Source: Ectocarpus siliculosus (Eukaryota; Sar; Phaeophyceae; Ectocarpales; Ectocarpaceae). From it: DNA of 23,382 nucleotides. The translations under genes were made by a program, and so were the position numbers. A model generated the notes under the pieces. The model saw only the letters and a program-made list of their open reading frames with translations, made no database searches and was not told where the DNA came from. The stretch spans positions 6,468-29,849 of the forward strand of contig FN648880.1 in NCBI GenBank assembly GCA_000310025.1. Direction: 5' to 3'. How positions within the stretch are numbered: the stretch's first letter is position 1; every line of letters begins with the position of its first letter. Below, piece after piece: positions 1 through 9,889 of this stretch.

Positions 1-1650
1 CGTGCGTGTCTTGGCTTGATTGGTGCTTCATGGGCGGAGATACAGACGGGAGGGTATTTAGACACTAATCCCCCCCCGGGGGGCAGGTTGGGACAACAGA
101 TATATTTTGCCCATCAGCCATGGCTGCACCAAACCTGCACGGTTTCCGCTGTACGAGGTATGTCGTGATGGCCTTACATCACGGCAACACAGTCGTGCGT
201 GTCTTGGCTTGATTGGTGCCTCATGGGCGCAGATACAGACGGGAGGGTATTTAGACACTAATCCCCCCCCGGGGGGCAGGTTGGGACAACAGATATATTT
301 TGCCCATCAGCCATGGCTGCACCAAACCTGCACGGTTTCCGCTGTACGAGGTATGTCGTGATGGCCCTACATCACGGCAACACAGTCGTGCGTGTCTTGG
401 CTTGATTGGTGCCTCATGGGCGGAGATACAGACGGGAGGGTATTTAGACACTAATCCCCCCCCGGGGGGCAGGTTGGGACAACAGATATATTTTGCTCAT
501 CAGCCATGGCTGCACCAAACCTGCACGGTTTCCGCTGTACGAGGTATGTCGTGATAGCCCTACATCACAGCAACACAGCCGTGCGTGACCTGGCTCGATT
601 GGTGCCTGGTGGGCGGACATACAGACGGGGGGGGATGTACACACTAATCCCCCCCCGGGGGGCAGGTTGGGACAACAGATATATTTTGCCCATCAGCCAT
701 GGCTGCACCAAACCTGCACGGTTTCCGCTGTACGAGGTATGTCGTGATGGCCCTACATCACGGCAACACAGTCGTGCGTGTCTTGGCTTGATTGGTGCCT
801 CATGGGCGCAGATACAGACGGGGCGGGGATTTAGACACTAATCCCCCCCCGGGGGGCAGGTTGGGACAACAGATATATTTTGCCCATCAGCCATGGCTGC
901 ACCAAACCTGCACCGTTTCCGCTGTACGAGGTATGTCGTGATGGCCCTACATCACGGCAACACAGTCGTGCGTGTCTTGGCTTGATTGGTGCCTCATGGG
1001 CGGAGATACAGACGGGGGGGGATTTAGACACTAATCCCCCCCGGGGGGGCAGGTTGAGGCAACAGATATACTTTGACCATCAGCCATATGGCTGCACTAA
1101 ACCTGCACCCTTTCCACTGTACGAGGTATCTCGCTATAGCCCTATATCACGGCAATACAGCCTTGCGTGTCCTGGCTCGATTGGTGCCTCGTGGGCGGAG
1201 ATACAGACGGGGGGGGATTTAGACACTAATCCCCCCCCGGCGGACAGGTTGGGACAACAGATATGTTTTGCCCATCAACCATGGCTGCACCGAACCTGCA
1301 CCGTTTCCGTTGTGCGAGGAATCTCGAGATAGCCCTACATCACAGCAACACAGCCGTGCGTGACCTGGCTCGATTGGTGCCTCGTGGGCTGAGATACAGA
1401 CGGGGGGGGATTTAGACACTAATCCCCCCCCGGGGGGCAGGTTGGGACAACAGATATATTCTGCCCATCAGCCATGGCTGCACCGAACCTGCACCGTTTC
1501 CGCTGTACGAGGTATCTCGTGATAGCCCTACCTCACAGCAACACAGCTAAGCGTGTCCTGGCTCAATTGGTGCCTCGTGGACGGAGATACAGACGGGGGG
1601 GATTTAGACACTAATCCCCCCCCGGGGGGGGATTTAGACACACCGAAATA
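1..1650. repeat. Satellite 1: 193-bp tandem repeat array
   Basis: About 8.5 head-to-tail copies. The landmark GCCATGGC recurs at 117, 310, 503, 696, 890, 1083 (variant), about 1278 and 1471, a spacing of 193-195 bp. Each unit carries a run of about eight C followed by about six G, the 12-bp palindrome CAGCCATGGCTG, and a conserved stretch beginning TTTCCGCTGTACGAGG. The three units from the left edge to about 580 are almost identical; later ones carry more substitutions. The short open frames of 66 and 84 codons that recur every unit follow the repeat period and are not genes. The array continues beyond the left edge, and its right end is cut by the LTR-like repeat starting at 1655. Confidence 0.93.
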
Positions 1651-1654
1651 TGGT

Positions 1655-1964
1655 TGTGGCGCGCAGCACACGCAGCGCCCTCGTTCGCTGTTCAACCGGC
1701 CGTTCCCACGGCGAAACAGACAAGGAAAAGTCAAGGCTGAGTCGTGTCGCCCACACGAGGGGCAAGCTGCTCAAACTCGGGGAGGGGTCATGGTTTGTGA
1801 CTCCCTACCAAACCATACTTGAGGCGCCACGAGATTTGCACTGAACCCTGAGATCAGCATTTGAGACCAGGTCGGGCTAGAGACCAGGTCGGGCTGGGGG
1901 TGGGGGATGCGAATGAAAGTTCCACCCACGGATATCGAACGATGAGACTGAAGCTACAGCTTCA
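1655..1964. repeat. LTR-like repeat B, copy 1 (left end)
   Basis: This 310-bp copy matches 2933-3219 and 7534-7843 along its length, and matches 6630-6720 in part. Shared blocks include CGGCCGTTCCCA, AGCTGCTCAAACTC, GGGTCATGGTTTG and a terminal inverted repeat TGAAGCT..AGCTTCA. The last ~30 bp, containing GATGAGACTGAAG, are duplicated once more at about 1967-2001. The copies differ by scattered substitutions and short indels, so they are old relative to the Ty3/gypsy LTRs in this window. Confidence 0.75.
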
Positions 1965-2034
1965 GAAATGAAAGATGAGACTGAAGATAAAGCTTTAGAA
2001 AACCCAACCTGTTTGTTGCTCGCTCTGGGCCGTG

Positions 2035-2560
2035 GGAAGATGTCACTTTTAGCACTGCGTGGCCAGTATCAGGTAGGGCCCCAAGTCCATCGCTTGACAT
2101 AAACAGGTGACGCAAATCGCCTCACATGCAGCAGCCGGGTGCACGGGTAGGCTCTTACTGAGCAAGCAGCGAAACCACCTGCGGTTGACGTAGTTCGATG
2201 TTGTGGGACCCCACCAACCGGCGAGAGGCGAGAGAGAGACAGGTACTGTAGGTAGACAACAAAGAAGAGAGCGGAGAGCAGACAAGGGATACACTCTCGA
2301 AAAAACACCCACTCACTCTCGTCCCTTTGGCCCACCGCAGGCTGTCAGACATGTGTAACGGACGGCGGTATCCGATGTGGGCTCTCAGAAACACAACCAA
2401 AGAACACTGCGGACTTTCATCTCCTGTGACGAAGTGATAACAAAAAAGAACATGACCACTGCTGTACACGGACGAACTAGTACAGTAGTATCAAGTCCGT
2501 CCGCGATAGATGTGCACCGCTGCACGAATGAGGGAACTGTCCGTTGCCACACACCTCACT
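2035..2560. repeat. Interior repeat A of the short element, copy 1
   Basis: This stretch is homologous, with many substitutions and indels, to about 6880-7420. Clear anchors are CACATGCAGCAGCCGGGT, ACACCCACTC, CCACCGCAGGCT and GCGATAGATG, in the same order. No frame is conserved between the two copies: the best open frame in one copy does not align with a start in the other. I therefore treat it as non-coding. The continuation to 2932 has only patchy similarity with the second copy, probably because 2560-2800 is an insertion in this one. Confidence 0.65.
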
Positions 2561-2932
2561 TTTGTAAATAAGATTGTGCTGCCATCTACTTTATGGCTCA
2601 AGTTACGACTGACTACGCAGTGACTCCAAAAAGGTAACACGCTTATACGATGTATTCCACACAACATGCATATGTATGCCGCTTATAATACACTGCTGTG
2701 CGATGCATACCACCCATGCATATGCAGCAACAGAAAAAAAAGGCCTGCTCTTGTCTGTCTCTTCAACGGTTGCGCTGCTGTTGCAACAGGCGAAAAGTAA
2801 GTGACGCGCATCGCCTACTACACGGGCAACGCCTACGCGAGCAACGCGTGCAGCCCAAAGCGACAAAGACTGAAGCAATTCAGCAACAGCCGCATGGTCA
2901 CTCACGAAGAAAATCACAAAAAAAAAAAAAAA

Positions 2933-3219
2933 TGTGGCGCGCAGCACGCAGAACCCTCTTTCGCTGTCCAACCGGCCGTTCCCATGGCGACACAGGCAAG
3001 GAACAGCCCAGGCCGAGTCGTGTCGGCCACAGCAGGTGGAAGCTGCTGAAACTCCGGGAGGGGTAGTGGTTTGCGATTGCCGACCGAACCATACTTCGGG
3101 CGCCACGAGATTTACACTGTAGCTCGAGATCGGCATCTGAGACAGGGTCGGGCAAGGGGTGGGCTATGCGAATAAAAGTTCCACGGATATTGAAAGATGA
3201 GACTGAAGCTAAAGCTTCA
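2933..3219. repeat. LTR-like repeat B, copy 2 (right end)
   Basis: This 287-bp copy starts TGTGGCGCGCAGCAC directly after a poly-A tract and ends AAGCTTCA. It has the same block order as 1655-1964. Its right boundary is sharp: two bases later the sequence becomes the 3' region of the Ty3/gypsy family (3222 onward). Confidence 0.72.
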
Positions 3220-3221
3220 GA

Positions 3222-3748
3222 ATGGACCACATCTATCACTACTCCGTCTGAAGACTCCGTGTTTTTTTCACACGCGTTGTATGATAATCAGGCCGAGTGG
3301 ATGATGTTGTACCAGGTAGGTTAACTCCAATACATGTGTCTCCATGAGCCACTCATGTCTATGGCCGCCAAAAGCACATCTTTAGCACAGATGGACTTGT
3401 GGCGCATAGAGGGGGGGGTGATGTGGAGGACACCTGTCAGGAGTATAACCAACCATGTGTGCACATACGAAGTGTAGGAAGATATGGCTCCGTCGGGGTA
3501 TCTTGTCACAAGGAGAGTGACAAGAAATGCACCGTCGGAGATGGATATCTTCCGAAGTCCCTGGCCACTTGCCGAAAGTGGAAGCGGAGAGTCTTCGACT
3601 CTCCTCTCCCTCTGCCCGCTATGGCCACTCTCTCTTTCTACCCTCTTCTCCTCGTTTACACATCACGAGAGGAATTAGCCTTCCCCTGGCATTGGGATAA
3701 TACTGCCACGGCACCGGCATCTGTCTCCGACAATAGCCAGTGTCCTCA
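3222..3748 (+). mobile_element. 5'-truncated Ty3/gypsy remnant (3' region plus LTR)
   Basis: The sequence matches, in reverse complement, the 3' end of the full element at 11955-12460: about 200 bp of 3' non-coding sequence, a polypurine tract AGAGGGGGGGGTGA at 3408-3421, then a complete LTR at 3422-3748. It lies in the opposite orientation to the full element. Nothing upstream of the 3' non-coding region survives. By eye the LTR differs from the full element's LTR at about seven positions over 327 bp, roughly 98 % identity, so the family has been active more than once recently. The left edge meets the TRIM-like element within two bases. No target duplication can be defined because the 5' end is missing. 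Confidence 0.88.
3422..3748 (+). repeat. LTR of the truncated Ty3/gypsy remnant
   Basis: It begins TGTGGAGGACACC and ends GTGTCCTCA, so it has an imperfect terminal inverted repeat and TG...CA ends. It is 327 bp, against 326 bp for both LTRs of the full element, the difference being one extra C in a C run. Confidence 0.9.
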
Positions 3749-5831
3749 TACAAATCTTAATCTTAGACCTCAAGCCTCAAGAACACATGCCTGAGGGCAC
3801 GGTGTTACCACCCTCTTTGTGGCCCCATCGACAGGCGGATTGAGTGGATTGAAAATAGGCCATTGGGCAGCGGGCACAGCTGTACCCCAAGGGTGGGATT
3901 CCTGGGTAATGGACGAGGCGGTACATCGCCGTGTACGAAAATATATCGAAAAAAAAAAGAAAGCGAAACAACAATGACCCCGAATCATACGGGGTACGCT
4001 GAAGACAACACTAGTGCACATGTATCGCAATATTATTTTCTTCACACCAAAATCCAGCCCGGTCTCCGCCCAACACCTTCTACTCTAACATCTGTAGTGG
4101 TCCCGGCGCGGACGCCTTCCGTGATCACAAGCCGAACCATAAAAACGGGTACACCTCTCTAGACAGTCCATCTAGACCACGGTCCTGGTACAAGTGCAAG
4201 GTATTATCGCCTCTGAAATTCCCGGGGACGCTCACCGTGGTCGCTACAGAACAGCCCTTAATGACCCCATCCTCCATTTCCACCCCTACTGCCAAGACAC
4301 GCTTTACGTTAAAAAGCAAGTCAAATGAAACCAGAGAAACCTGGAGCTGAGTGGCCCGTCCAATCGGGTTCTACGTTGAACCACACTCGTGTCGAAGGTC
4401 GCCTTTCGCACGGTTTGTGGTACAGACAGCAGCAGTTGAGAACAAGTCGTGTCCCCAATGCTAACAACTTATTTGACGGCCTAGGACTTGCACATGGCGC
4501 GCACAGTCTCCGCCGGGACCCCGTCAGTCCGTCTCCGGCGTAGACCTGTGCGGCAGCTCTCATGCAGGCACCCGCGGTACACTGGTTGCCCATGCCTTTG
4601 CAAAGGAGATCCGCGGAGGCCCCGTAGTAGACCTGATGGCGGACCCTCTTGGCCAAGCAATATCCGGCGTCGCCGTCTCTTGACACTTTGCGGTCCAGAA
4701 CTTTCTGCACGGAAAGTTTGCACGGAAAAGATGGTGGACATCCGTCGGTGTGGTTATCTGTATTCGGTTCTGCCAAGTGCTGCGTACTACCGCCTCGCGC
4801 GAGGTGTGCTACGATGGAATGTACCGTAGGCTACCTACCATAAACAGCACATTTAGGCCGAATTATTTCATAGCGGCAGCAAGTGTGGCAGCTCCGAGAA
4901 AGGAGGCGCTGGATCCGCTACCTGTCGACAACCTACGAAAAAATGTCGTTTGGGGAATGCCTTCTCCTCGTGATGGCTGTATGGAGCTTTACAAATCGAT
5001 ACGGGACGGGGGGGGGGGGGGTGTACTCATAGTCGTGCATGCCGTAGTCGTTAGACGATTGACCTCGCATCCCTACAAATCCGGGACAGAGCACGCCGGG
5101 TTCTCACCGGACCAGGCTCTCACATCACCAAGCGCGAAGCGCCGTGAGGTATTCGGCGAGTCACATGAAGGGTGCGCTGCATCCTGCTAAGGGTGTTCGG
5201 CATCTTGTGCTTACTTCCTTGCGTTCGGATGACAGCTGCGTATGACTTAATTCATTTTCTGGTGCTTTCACTTCCAGAGACAGTTGTAAGCACTGTGTAG
5301 CTGCTTCGAGGGTTCTTGACCATTTTCACACAACGTGATGCGATCATCCCCCTTGCGCGGAGTGAGGTTCTCCACCCCGCACAACATGATCTACTCGACC
5401 ACCATTCATGGTTACCGCCAAAAACAAACAGAGGAAAAAAAAAACGGTAACAACCTGGTTGCCGAGTTCACGAATTGAATTGGCTTGTTTTACAACGTCG
5501 TTGCCAATCGACGAAAACCCAATCCCGATGGCAAACATCGGGGCGGGAGCGCGGGGTGGTATATCATGTAACACCGGGTCGATGTGTAAATATCGAATTC
5601 TTTCGAAGCGGCAACAAGCTAGGCGGTGGTAATAGTGCACGCCCTGCATTCGCTACCTGTCGAGAACCTCCAAGTAATGGTCCTCCGAACAATGTAGGTT
5701 GTAGCTTTACAAATCGAGCCGTGGGCAGGGGGGTGGTATCTTATGTCACGTATGCTGTGTTCACTGAAAAAAAAAAGAGATGGTCAAGCACTGGGATTTC
5801 AGTACGACGTCCACGCGGTTTGCATTATCGT
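3749..5831. other. Unassigned DNA
   Basis: No recognisable gene. Several open frames of 65-151 codons exist on both strands but overlap each other, lack recognisable motifs and are within chance expectation. The longest, minus strand 4321-4776, is cysteine-rich without a pattern I recognise. A G run of about 14 bases lies at 5008-5021 and short A runs at 3950, 5435 and 5767. Confidence 0.6.
4858..5760. repeat. Diverged direct duplication (4858-5030 and 5590-5760)
   Basis: Two stretches about 735 bp apart share ordered anchors: CGAATT.TTTC..AGCGGCA.CAAG, then CGCTACCTGTCGA.AACCT, then AGCTTTACAAATCGA followed by a G-rich run. Overall similarity is roughly two thirds by eye. A weaker third echo, GGGGTGGTATATCATGT at about 5554, resembles the end of the second copy. 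The nature of the unit is unknown; a decayed tandem repeat or old mobile element would fit. Confidence 0.42.
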
Positions 5832-6446
5832 TCAAAGCATTTCGCCCAGGGACCACTTGTAAGCCCCGCGATTCGTTAGCCCTAAGTAGTTACGGCAGGA
5901 TGTACGGCATCCCCCCTCTTCTCTGCTACTGCCACAGCAGTAACCGCTGTGGCGTAGGTACTCGCCTGCAGGTTGACGCGACTGACCACTTGAGCGTGGA
6001 ATTGCCCGCACGTCCGGGCTCCTTCGGGGTCCTCCTGCCAAGTGACCAGCGGCTCCTGGTGCTGGGCCAGTGTCCTGTTGGGACCCAGTTTGCGGCTGCT
6101 GCTGCTGTTCCTGCTGCTGCTGCTGCTGCTGTCCCTGCTGCTGTCCCTGCTGCTGCTGCTGTTGCTGCTGCTGCTACTGCTGCGGAGGATGAATTCCCGC
6201 AGGAGCAGCCTCCTCTTGGTTGGGCGTCTGCATGGCGTCCGTTGACCTGCGGGCCCGTTTCGCTAGGGGGCTGGGTGAGCCTTCCATCTGGCTAGATCCT
6301 GTGCTAGTGAGTGGCGTCTTGTGCTCCCTACCGCGGCTGTCGGGGCTGTGCACTGCTGTGGATGGGGCCGTCCCCAGTTCATATAGGTTTTGTGGGCTTA
6401 TATGTCCCCCCCCCAAATATGCACAATTTTCGACGGTTTCAGGCAT
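5832..6446 (-). pseudogene. Glutamine-rich open frame broken by one in-frame TAG
   Basis: One minus-strand frame runs about 204 codons from an ATG at 6446, in the context TAACAAAAAATG, to a stop at 5832. It is interrupted only by TAG at 6174-6176, inside a CAG run, where one C-to-T change would turn a Gln codon into a stop. The N-terminal 90 residues are rich in Ser, Pro and Thr, with a basic patch LAKRARR. The middle is poly-Gln with Gly and Glu interruptions. The C-terminal part is Gly/Arg/Ser rich with a few Cys. No enzymatic motif is visible. Its composition loosely recalls disordered gag or nuclear proteins. It may be a decayed gag of another element or simply a chance frame over a CAG repeat. 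Confidence 0.33.
6095..6183. repeat. Interrupted CTG/CAG trinucleotide repeat
   Basis: About 90 bp made mostly of CTG on the plus strand (CAG on the minus), interrupted by TTC, TCC, TTG and CTA units. The interruptions suggest an old, stabilised array. On the minus strand it encodes the glutamine run of the frame at 5832-6446. Confidence 0.9.
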
Positions 6447-6629
6447 TTTTTTGTTACGGTCCAGAGGCCTCTGTTTACCGGGCTTGTCTGGGTAGCCTGA
6501 AGTCCTAAGGATTCGACGGGTTCAATAACTTTTCAGTCAATCAACAAGAGAGTTCTTTGGATCTTCCGGTCTTATAACCAAATCTGAGTGTGATTTCGTG
6601 ATATGATTTGTTCGTTGAGACCTACCCTC
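6447..6629. other. Unassigned DNA upstream of the Gln-rich frame
   Basis: No gene. On the minus strand, 6580 to 6566 reads TGGTTATAAGACCGG, which has the TGG start typical of an LTR-element primer-binding site and lies about 120 nt upstream of the ATG at 6446. No LTR boundary could be recognised beside it, so this is only a hint that the Gln-rich frame could be a gag remnant. Confidence 0.25.
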
Positions 6630-6720
6630 ACAGGAGGCGGAAGCTGATGCTCAAACTCGGAGAGGGGTCATGGTTTGAGATTCTCTACCGAACAATACTC
6701 ACTCGGGGCACCACGTGCTG
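6630..6720. repeat. LTR-like repeat B, truncated copy
   Basis: About 90 bp matching the middle of the other B copies, with the shared blocks GGCGGAAGCTGATGCTCAAA, GAGGGGTCATGGTTTG and CTCTACCGAACAATACTC. Both the TG start and the CA end of the repeat are missing. Confidence 0.65.
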
Positions 6721-6879
6721 GACATGGCAAGAAAATAATCCCCCCAACGAAACGAAAACTTCTGAAACTAATGATGGGTGGGTGGATCGGGGACCCCAAT
6801 CAATAAAACAGTCGCGGTTCACGTTGTTCTGGGGGCCCCACCGGCAAAAAAACACCGTCGCCGCTCTGAACCGCTGCTG

Positions 6880-7420
6880 CTGGAAGCTGTCACACAGCAC
6901 TGCATGCAGCAAATACTAGGGGCCATGCCCATTGCTTAACGGAAAGAGGCGGCGCCCGTTACGTCACATGCAGCAGCCGGGTACACGGGTAGTCTCCTAC
7001 TCAGCAAGAAGAAAAACGGTTGGTTGCCGTTGACGTTCGATATTGTTGGGACCCTAACGGCGAAATGCGACAGAGAGAGAGAGGTAGACTAAAGGAAGGG
7101 AGACTCGAGAAGACAAGGCATGAACTCTCGAGAAGACACCCACTCTGATCCCTCTGGTCCACCGCAGGCTTAAACACGTGTAACGAACGGCGAAATCAGA
7201 TGTGCGCTCAGCAACAACAACAACAAAAAAATAGTCAGTCGTCGTTTCCGAACTGTGGAGATAAGTTGGTGGAGACTTTCTTTCTTTTCTGGTATGAAGT
7301 GGCACCAAGAGAACACGACTATCTGTGTAGACTAGAAGCACGACGGACGCACTACTATCTCAATGCGCTTGTCGTCGCGATAGATGCGCACCGCTACCGC
7401 TACACGAACGAGCAGACTGT
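6880..7420. repeat. Interior repeat A, copy 2
   Basis: Diverged homologue of 2035-2560. Anchors in order are GAAGCTGTCAC, CACATGCAGCAGCCGGGTAC, GACACCCACTC, CCACCGCAGGCT and GCGATAGATGCGCACCGCT. It contains a short purine-rich AG repeat near 7074-7090 and a CAA run at 7208-7225. Confidence 0.62.
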
Positions 7421-7533
7421 TGTTGAACCTGACTACGATACCCTTACGACCATTGCAGCACATGCCGAGCATAACAGCAGCAACCGCAGCAGCAGCCGCA
7501 CGTGTACAACGGTTACCCAAGAACAATAATAAA

Positions 7534-7843
7534 TGTGGGGCGCAGCACGCAGGACCCTCGCAGGACCCTCTTTCGCTGTTCCGCCGGCCGTTTCCATGGC
7601 GAAACAGGCAAGGAACAGTCAAGGCCGACCCTTGGAAGCCACAGGATGCGGAAGATGCTCAAACTCGGCGAGGGGTCATGACTTGCGATTCCTCACCGAA
7701 CCACACTCGAGGCGCGACGAGATTTATTTGCACTGTAGCTCGAGACCAACATCATTTTTGACCGGGTCGGGCAAGGGGTGGGGCAGGCGAATGAAACTTC
7801 CACGGATATCGAAAGATGAGACTGAAGCTATAGTCTAGCTTCA
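7534..7843. repeat. LTR-like repeat B, copy 3
   Basis: A 310-bp copy beginning TGTGGGGCGCAGCACGC and ending TAGCTTCA. It carries a local duplication of AGGACCCTC near its start. It matches 1655-1964 and 2933-3219 in block order. Directly upstream is the purine-rich AATAATAAA, in the polypurine-tract position. Confidence 0.72.
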
Positions 7844-7954
7844 GAATATCGGCGAAAGAAACTGAATCCCTATCGGTCTTCAGAAACGATAGATGTGAGC
7901 AAAATGGAATCGGAGCTTTTTTGCCATCTTTGGGGGCGATTCGATTTGTATGTG

Positions 7955-7993
7955 TAGTGTGTGTACGTGGTGTGTGTGTGTGTGTGTGTGTGT
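7955..7993. repeat. TG/CA microsatellite
   Basis: An uninterrupted TG run at 7971-7993 is preceded by imperfect TG-rich sequence from about 7950. Confidence 0.9.
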
Positions 7994-8128
7994 AAGCGAA
8001 AGATCAAATTCCTAAAGATCTAGCTGTCTGCGGCGCTCGGGTGGATGAGAAATATCAAAATCATATCGAAATTTGATGTTTGCAAACTCGGTATTGTTAG
8101 GTTAAGGGGTGTTATTAACGACAAATAG

Positions 8129-8158
8129 AAACACGGAATATTTCACCGATCCGTGTTT
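8129..8158. repeat. Short perfect inverted repeat
   Basis: AAACACGGA (8129-8137) and TCCGTGTTT (8150-8158) form a 9-bp stem with a 12-nt loop, followed by T-rich sequence. No flanking gene explains it. Confidence 0.55.
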
Positions 8159-9889
8159 TATTGAACATTGTATGGAGACGTTTTTCCCCGAAAATGTTGA
8201 AAGAAGGAGCCGGGATTTTTTGGGGCTTGCTACTTCGTGTTTTTGACAGAAGCATCGGACAAGCGCACCGCGGGCGCTGTAACATCACTGAGAACGCTAG
8301 AAAGACCTGCCATACTCACGTCCAGGTCTGTTGTGGAGATGGACAAGCTGTAGAAGCGGCGTTCAGTCCGTTCTTGGCCCAAAACTAGACATTGCGTGGT
8401 GCTCTCGTCTTCAACTGCTGCTGTTGGTGCTGTTTTTTTTTTTCAATGACACATAGCAAACGAACACGGAAACAGTAGAACGAGTACAGCATCAGCACCA
8501 AGACCTCCAGCGCACTGATTCCTTCGGTTCGGCCGTCTATATGATACCATCTCCCGGCCTCGTTCTGCTTCGTGGGTATTGGGTGCTTGGGTGCTGCTCA
8601 ATAAGGTGTGTGAGAGACGTGTGCCACCTCACGAAAATGCCGCTGGAAAAAATGCGGCGAGATGGTCTGTTTTTGGTCGGATACATCAACTTCAAACCAC
8701 GGCACCACGCAGCAGTAGAGCAACAGGGCCTCCGACAAGCTAACTCGTTTCGGATTGGCCATCTATATTGTGATAGCAACTCGACGAGTATCGTCGCGTT
8801 GCCTGTCTGAATCTTTCCAGTTTTTTAGCAGTTAATAAAGTCGAGGGCGCCCACCGCGACACGCTCGCCCACCGAGCACGACAAAGAGTTACATACATAT
8901 ACAGAGTAGATGGCATAAGATATCACACCCCCTGAACAGTTTTTAATTTTCAAAGCTCGATTACTCCACACACAGCAGAAATCGTGGCCGGGCGGCGTTG
9001 GCACCGATAGCTTTCCGAAACAAACCTACCTATCGTTTGACATCCTCGTCGTCATGGACTAGCATTATTACCTGTGAATACTGATGATGCGATATATTAT
9101 GTCACCTACTACTGCCGGTACATGCCATGCATAACAACAAGCGGCACCCTCCATACTCCTGTAAGTAAGTTACTATAGTAGTTGAATTGAAACCTCTCAT
9201 TACCCATCCATCCATGAAGAAGTCGTTTTATGCACAATTGTCAAATACTTAAAAAAGGGCAGGTTTGTTTAAGGCGTAGACAAAGGCGTAGACAAAACAA
9301 ACCGAGGTTTATTGAAACAACTCGAATTGCCATACTGTTTATATTGGGGTACCCGGAACGCATTGCGTACTGCGGGGCCCCCTCGGTCGAGAGGAGGAGT
9401 CGCATAGGTTACCATTCTGTTCAAGCCTTGTGTCCACAGAGTCTTAGCGTGCCAGAGAGAGAGTATCGCAGAGACAACTAGCGAGGTGGTCACATAGAAG
9501 GCTTCTAGCGGTGTGCCAGCCTCTGGAGCTGACAGGAAGTGGAGTCTTTTCTTGCCTCCTCTTCCAGTTGGGAAATCGGGCTACCCGAGCTACAGCAGTC
9601 GTAACTGAGAACTCGGGGTCCCGAGATGTGACGAGAGCGGAGAGGAGAGCAAGGACGCCAGGCGCCGGCAGGCGTGGCATCTAAGGCGCAACACTGAGCG
9701 GTATGTGTTGTGATGTGATGACAATGTGGGATGATGTGGGAAGAGAGCAAAACCCACAATGTGTTTTGGTGTGTCAAAAAAAAAGGAGAGACACAACCCC
9801 AACGGAGTGTTTGCATGGGGAGAGAGATCCCGCTGCTGCTGGGTTGATTCGGTGGCGTACCCAGTCACCCATGTCGCACGTGATTCAAT

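Larger units (their letters stand above)
1655..3219. mobile_element. Short LTR-flanked element, TRIM-like, copy 1
   Basis: A direct repeat of about 290-310 bp flanks a non-coding interior of about 970 bp. Both flanking copies begin TGTGGCGCGCAGCAC and end in AGCTTCA, so they are TG...CA bounded like LTRs. A second set with the same order and direction lies at 6630-7843. This layout matches terminal-repeat retrotransposons in miniature, which are non-autonomous LTR elements without coding capacity. A 15-base A run directly abuts the right-hand repeat, in the place of a polypurine tract. Against the idea: I see no convincing primer-binding site after the left repeat and no target-site duplication (left flank ATGGT, right flank GAATG). 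The alternative is two B-A-B arrangements created by segmental duplication of a composite repeat. Confidence 0.5.
6630..7843. mobile_element. Short LTR-flanked element, TRIM-like, copy 2 (decayed)
   Basis: The order repeats that of 1655-3219: a partial B repeat (6630-6720), interior A (about 6880-7420), and a full B repeat (7534-7843), all in the same direction. The left B copy is truncated on both sides. The 160 bp that follow it (6721-6880) do not match copy 1. The plus-strand frame 7200-7529 stops five bases before the right B repeat, but it begins in a CAA repeat and has no counterpart start in copy 1, so I do not call it a gene. Boundaries on the left are uncertain. Confidence 0.45.
7844..9889. 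other. Unassigned DNA
   Basis: I see no gene, RNA gene or transposon in these two kilobases. Open frames are short (up to about 90 codons) and overlap on opposite strands. Small features include a TG microsatellite (7955-7993), a 9-bp inverted repeat (8129-8158), a T run at 8431-8442, a short echo of TTCGG.TTGGCC.TCTATAT at 8522 and 8750, and a tandem GGCGTAGACAAA at 9269-9295. Confidence 0.55.

Noticed and set aside
58-1419. Recurrent 66- and 84-codon frames with near-identical products.
   Set aside because: They recur once per 193-bp satellite unit and drift out of frame where units change length, so they reflect the repeat and not a gene family.
2155-2469. Minus-strand frames in interior repeat A, partly alike between the two copies (2049-2469 and 7054-7341).
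   Set aside because: Similarity is confined to a short low-complexity stretch. The frames shift relative to each other between copies and have no conserved start or stop.
4321-4776. A 151-codon cysteine-rich frame on the minus strand.
   Set aside because: Frames of this size are expected by chance one or two times in a window of this length. A competing frame of 113 codons covers the same DNA on the other strand, and the Cys spacing matches no family I recognise.
1655-7843. Repeat B as a tRNA-derived SINE, because of sequences such as GGTTTGTGACTCC that recall a pol III B box.
   Set aside because: The match has two extra bases against the B-box consensus, no A box is placed correctly, the A run is at the 5' side, and the B-A-B order is better explained by LTR-like ends.
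8129-8158. A bacterial-type terminator: stem-loop followed by T-rich sequence.
   Set aside because: The setting is eukaryotic and no gene ends upstream, so only the inverted repeat is reported.
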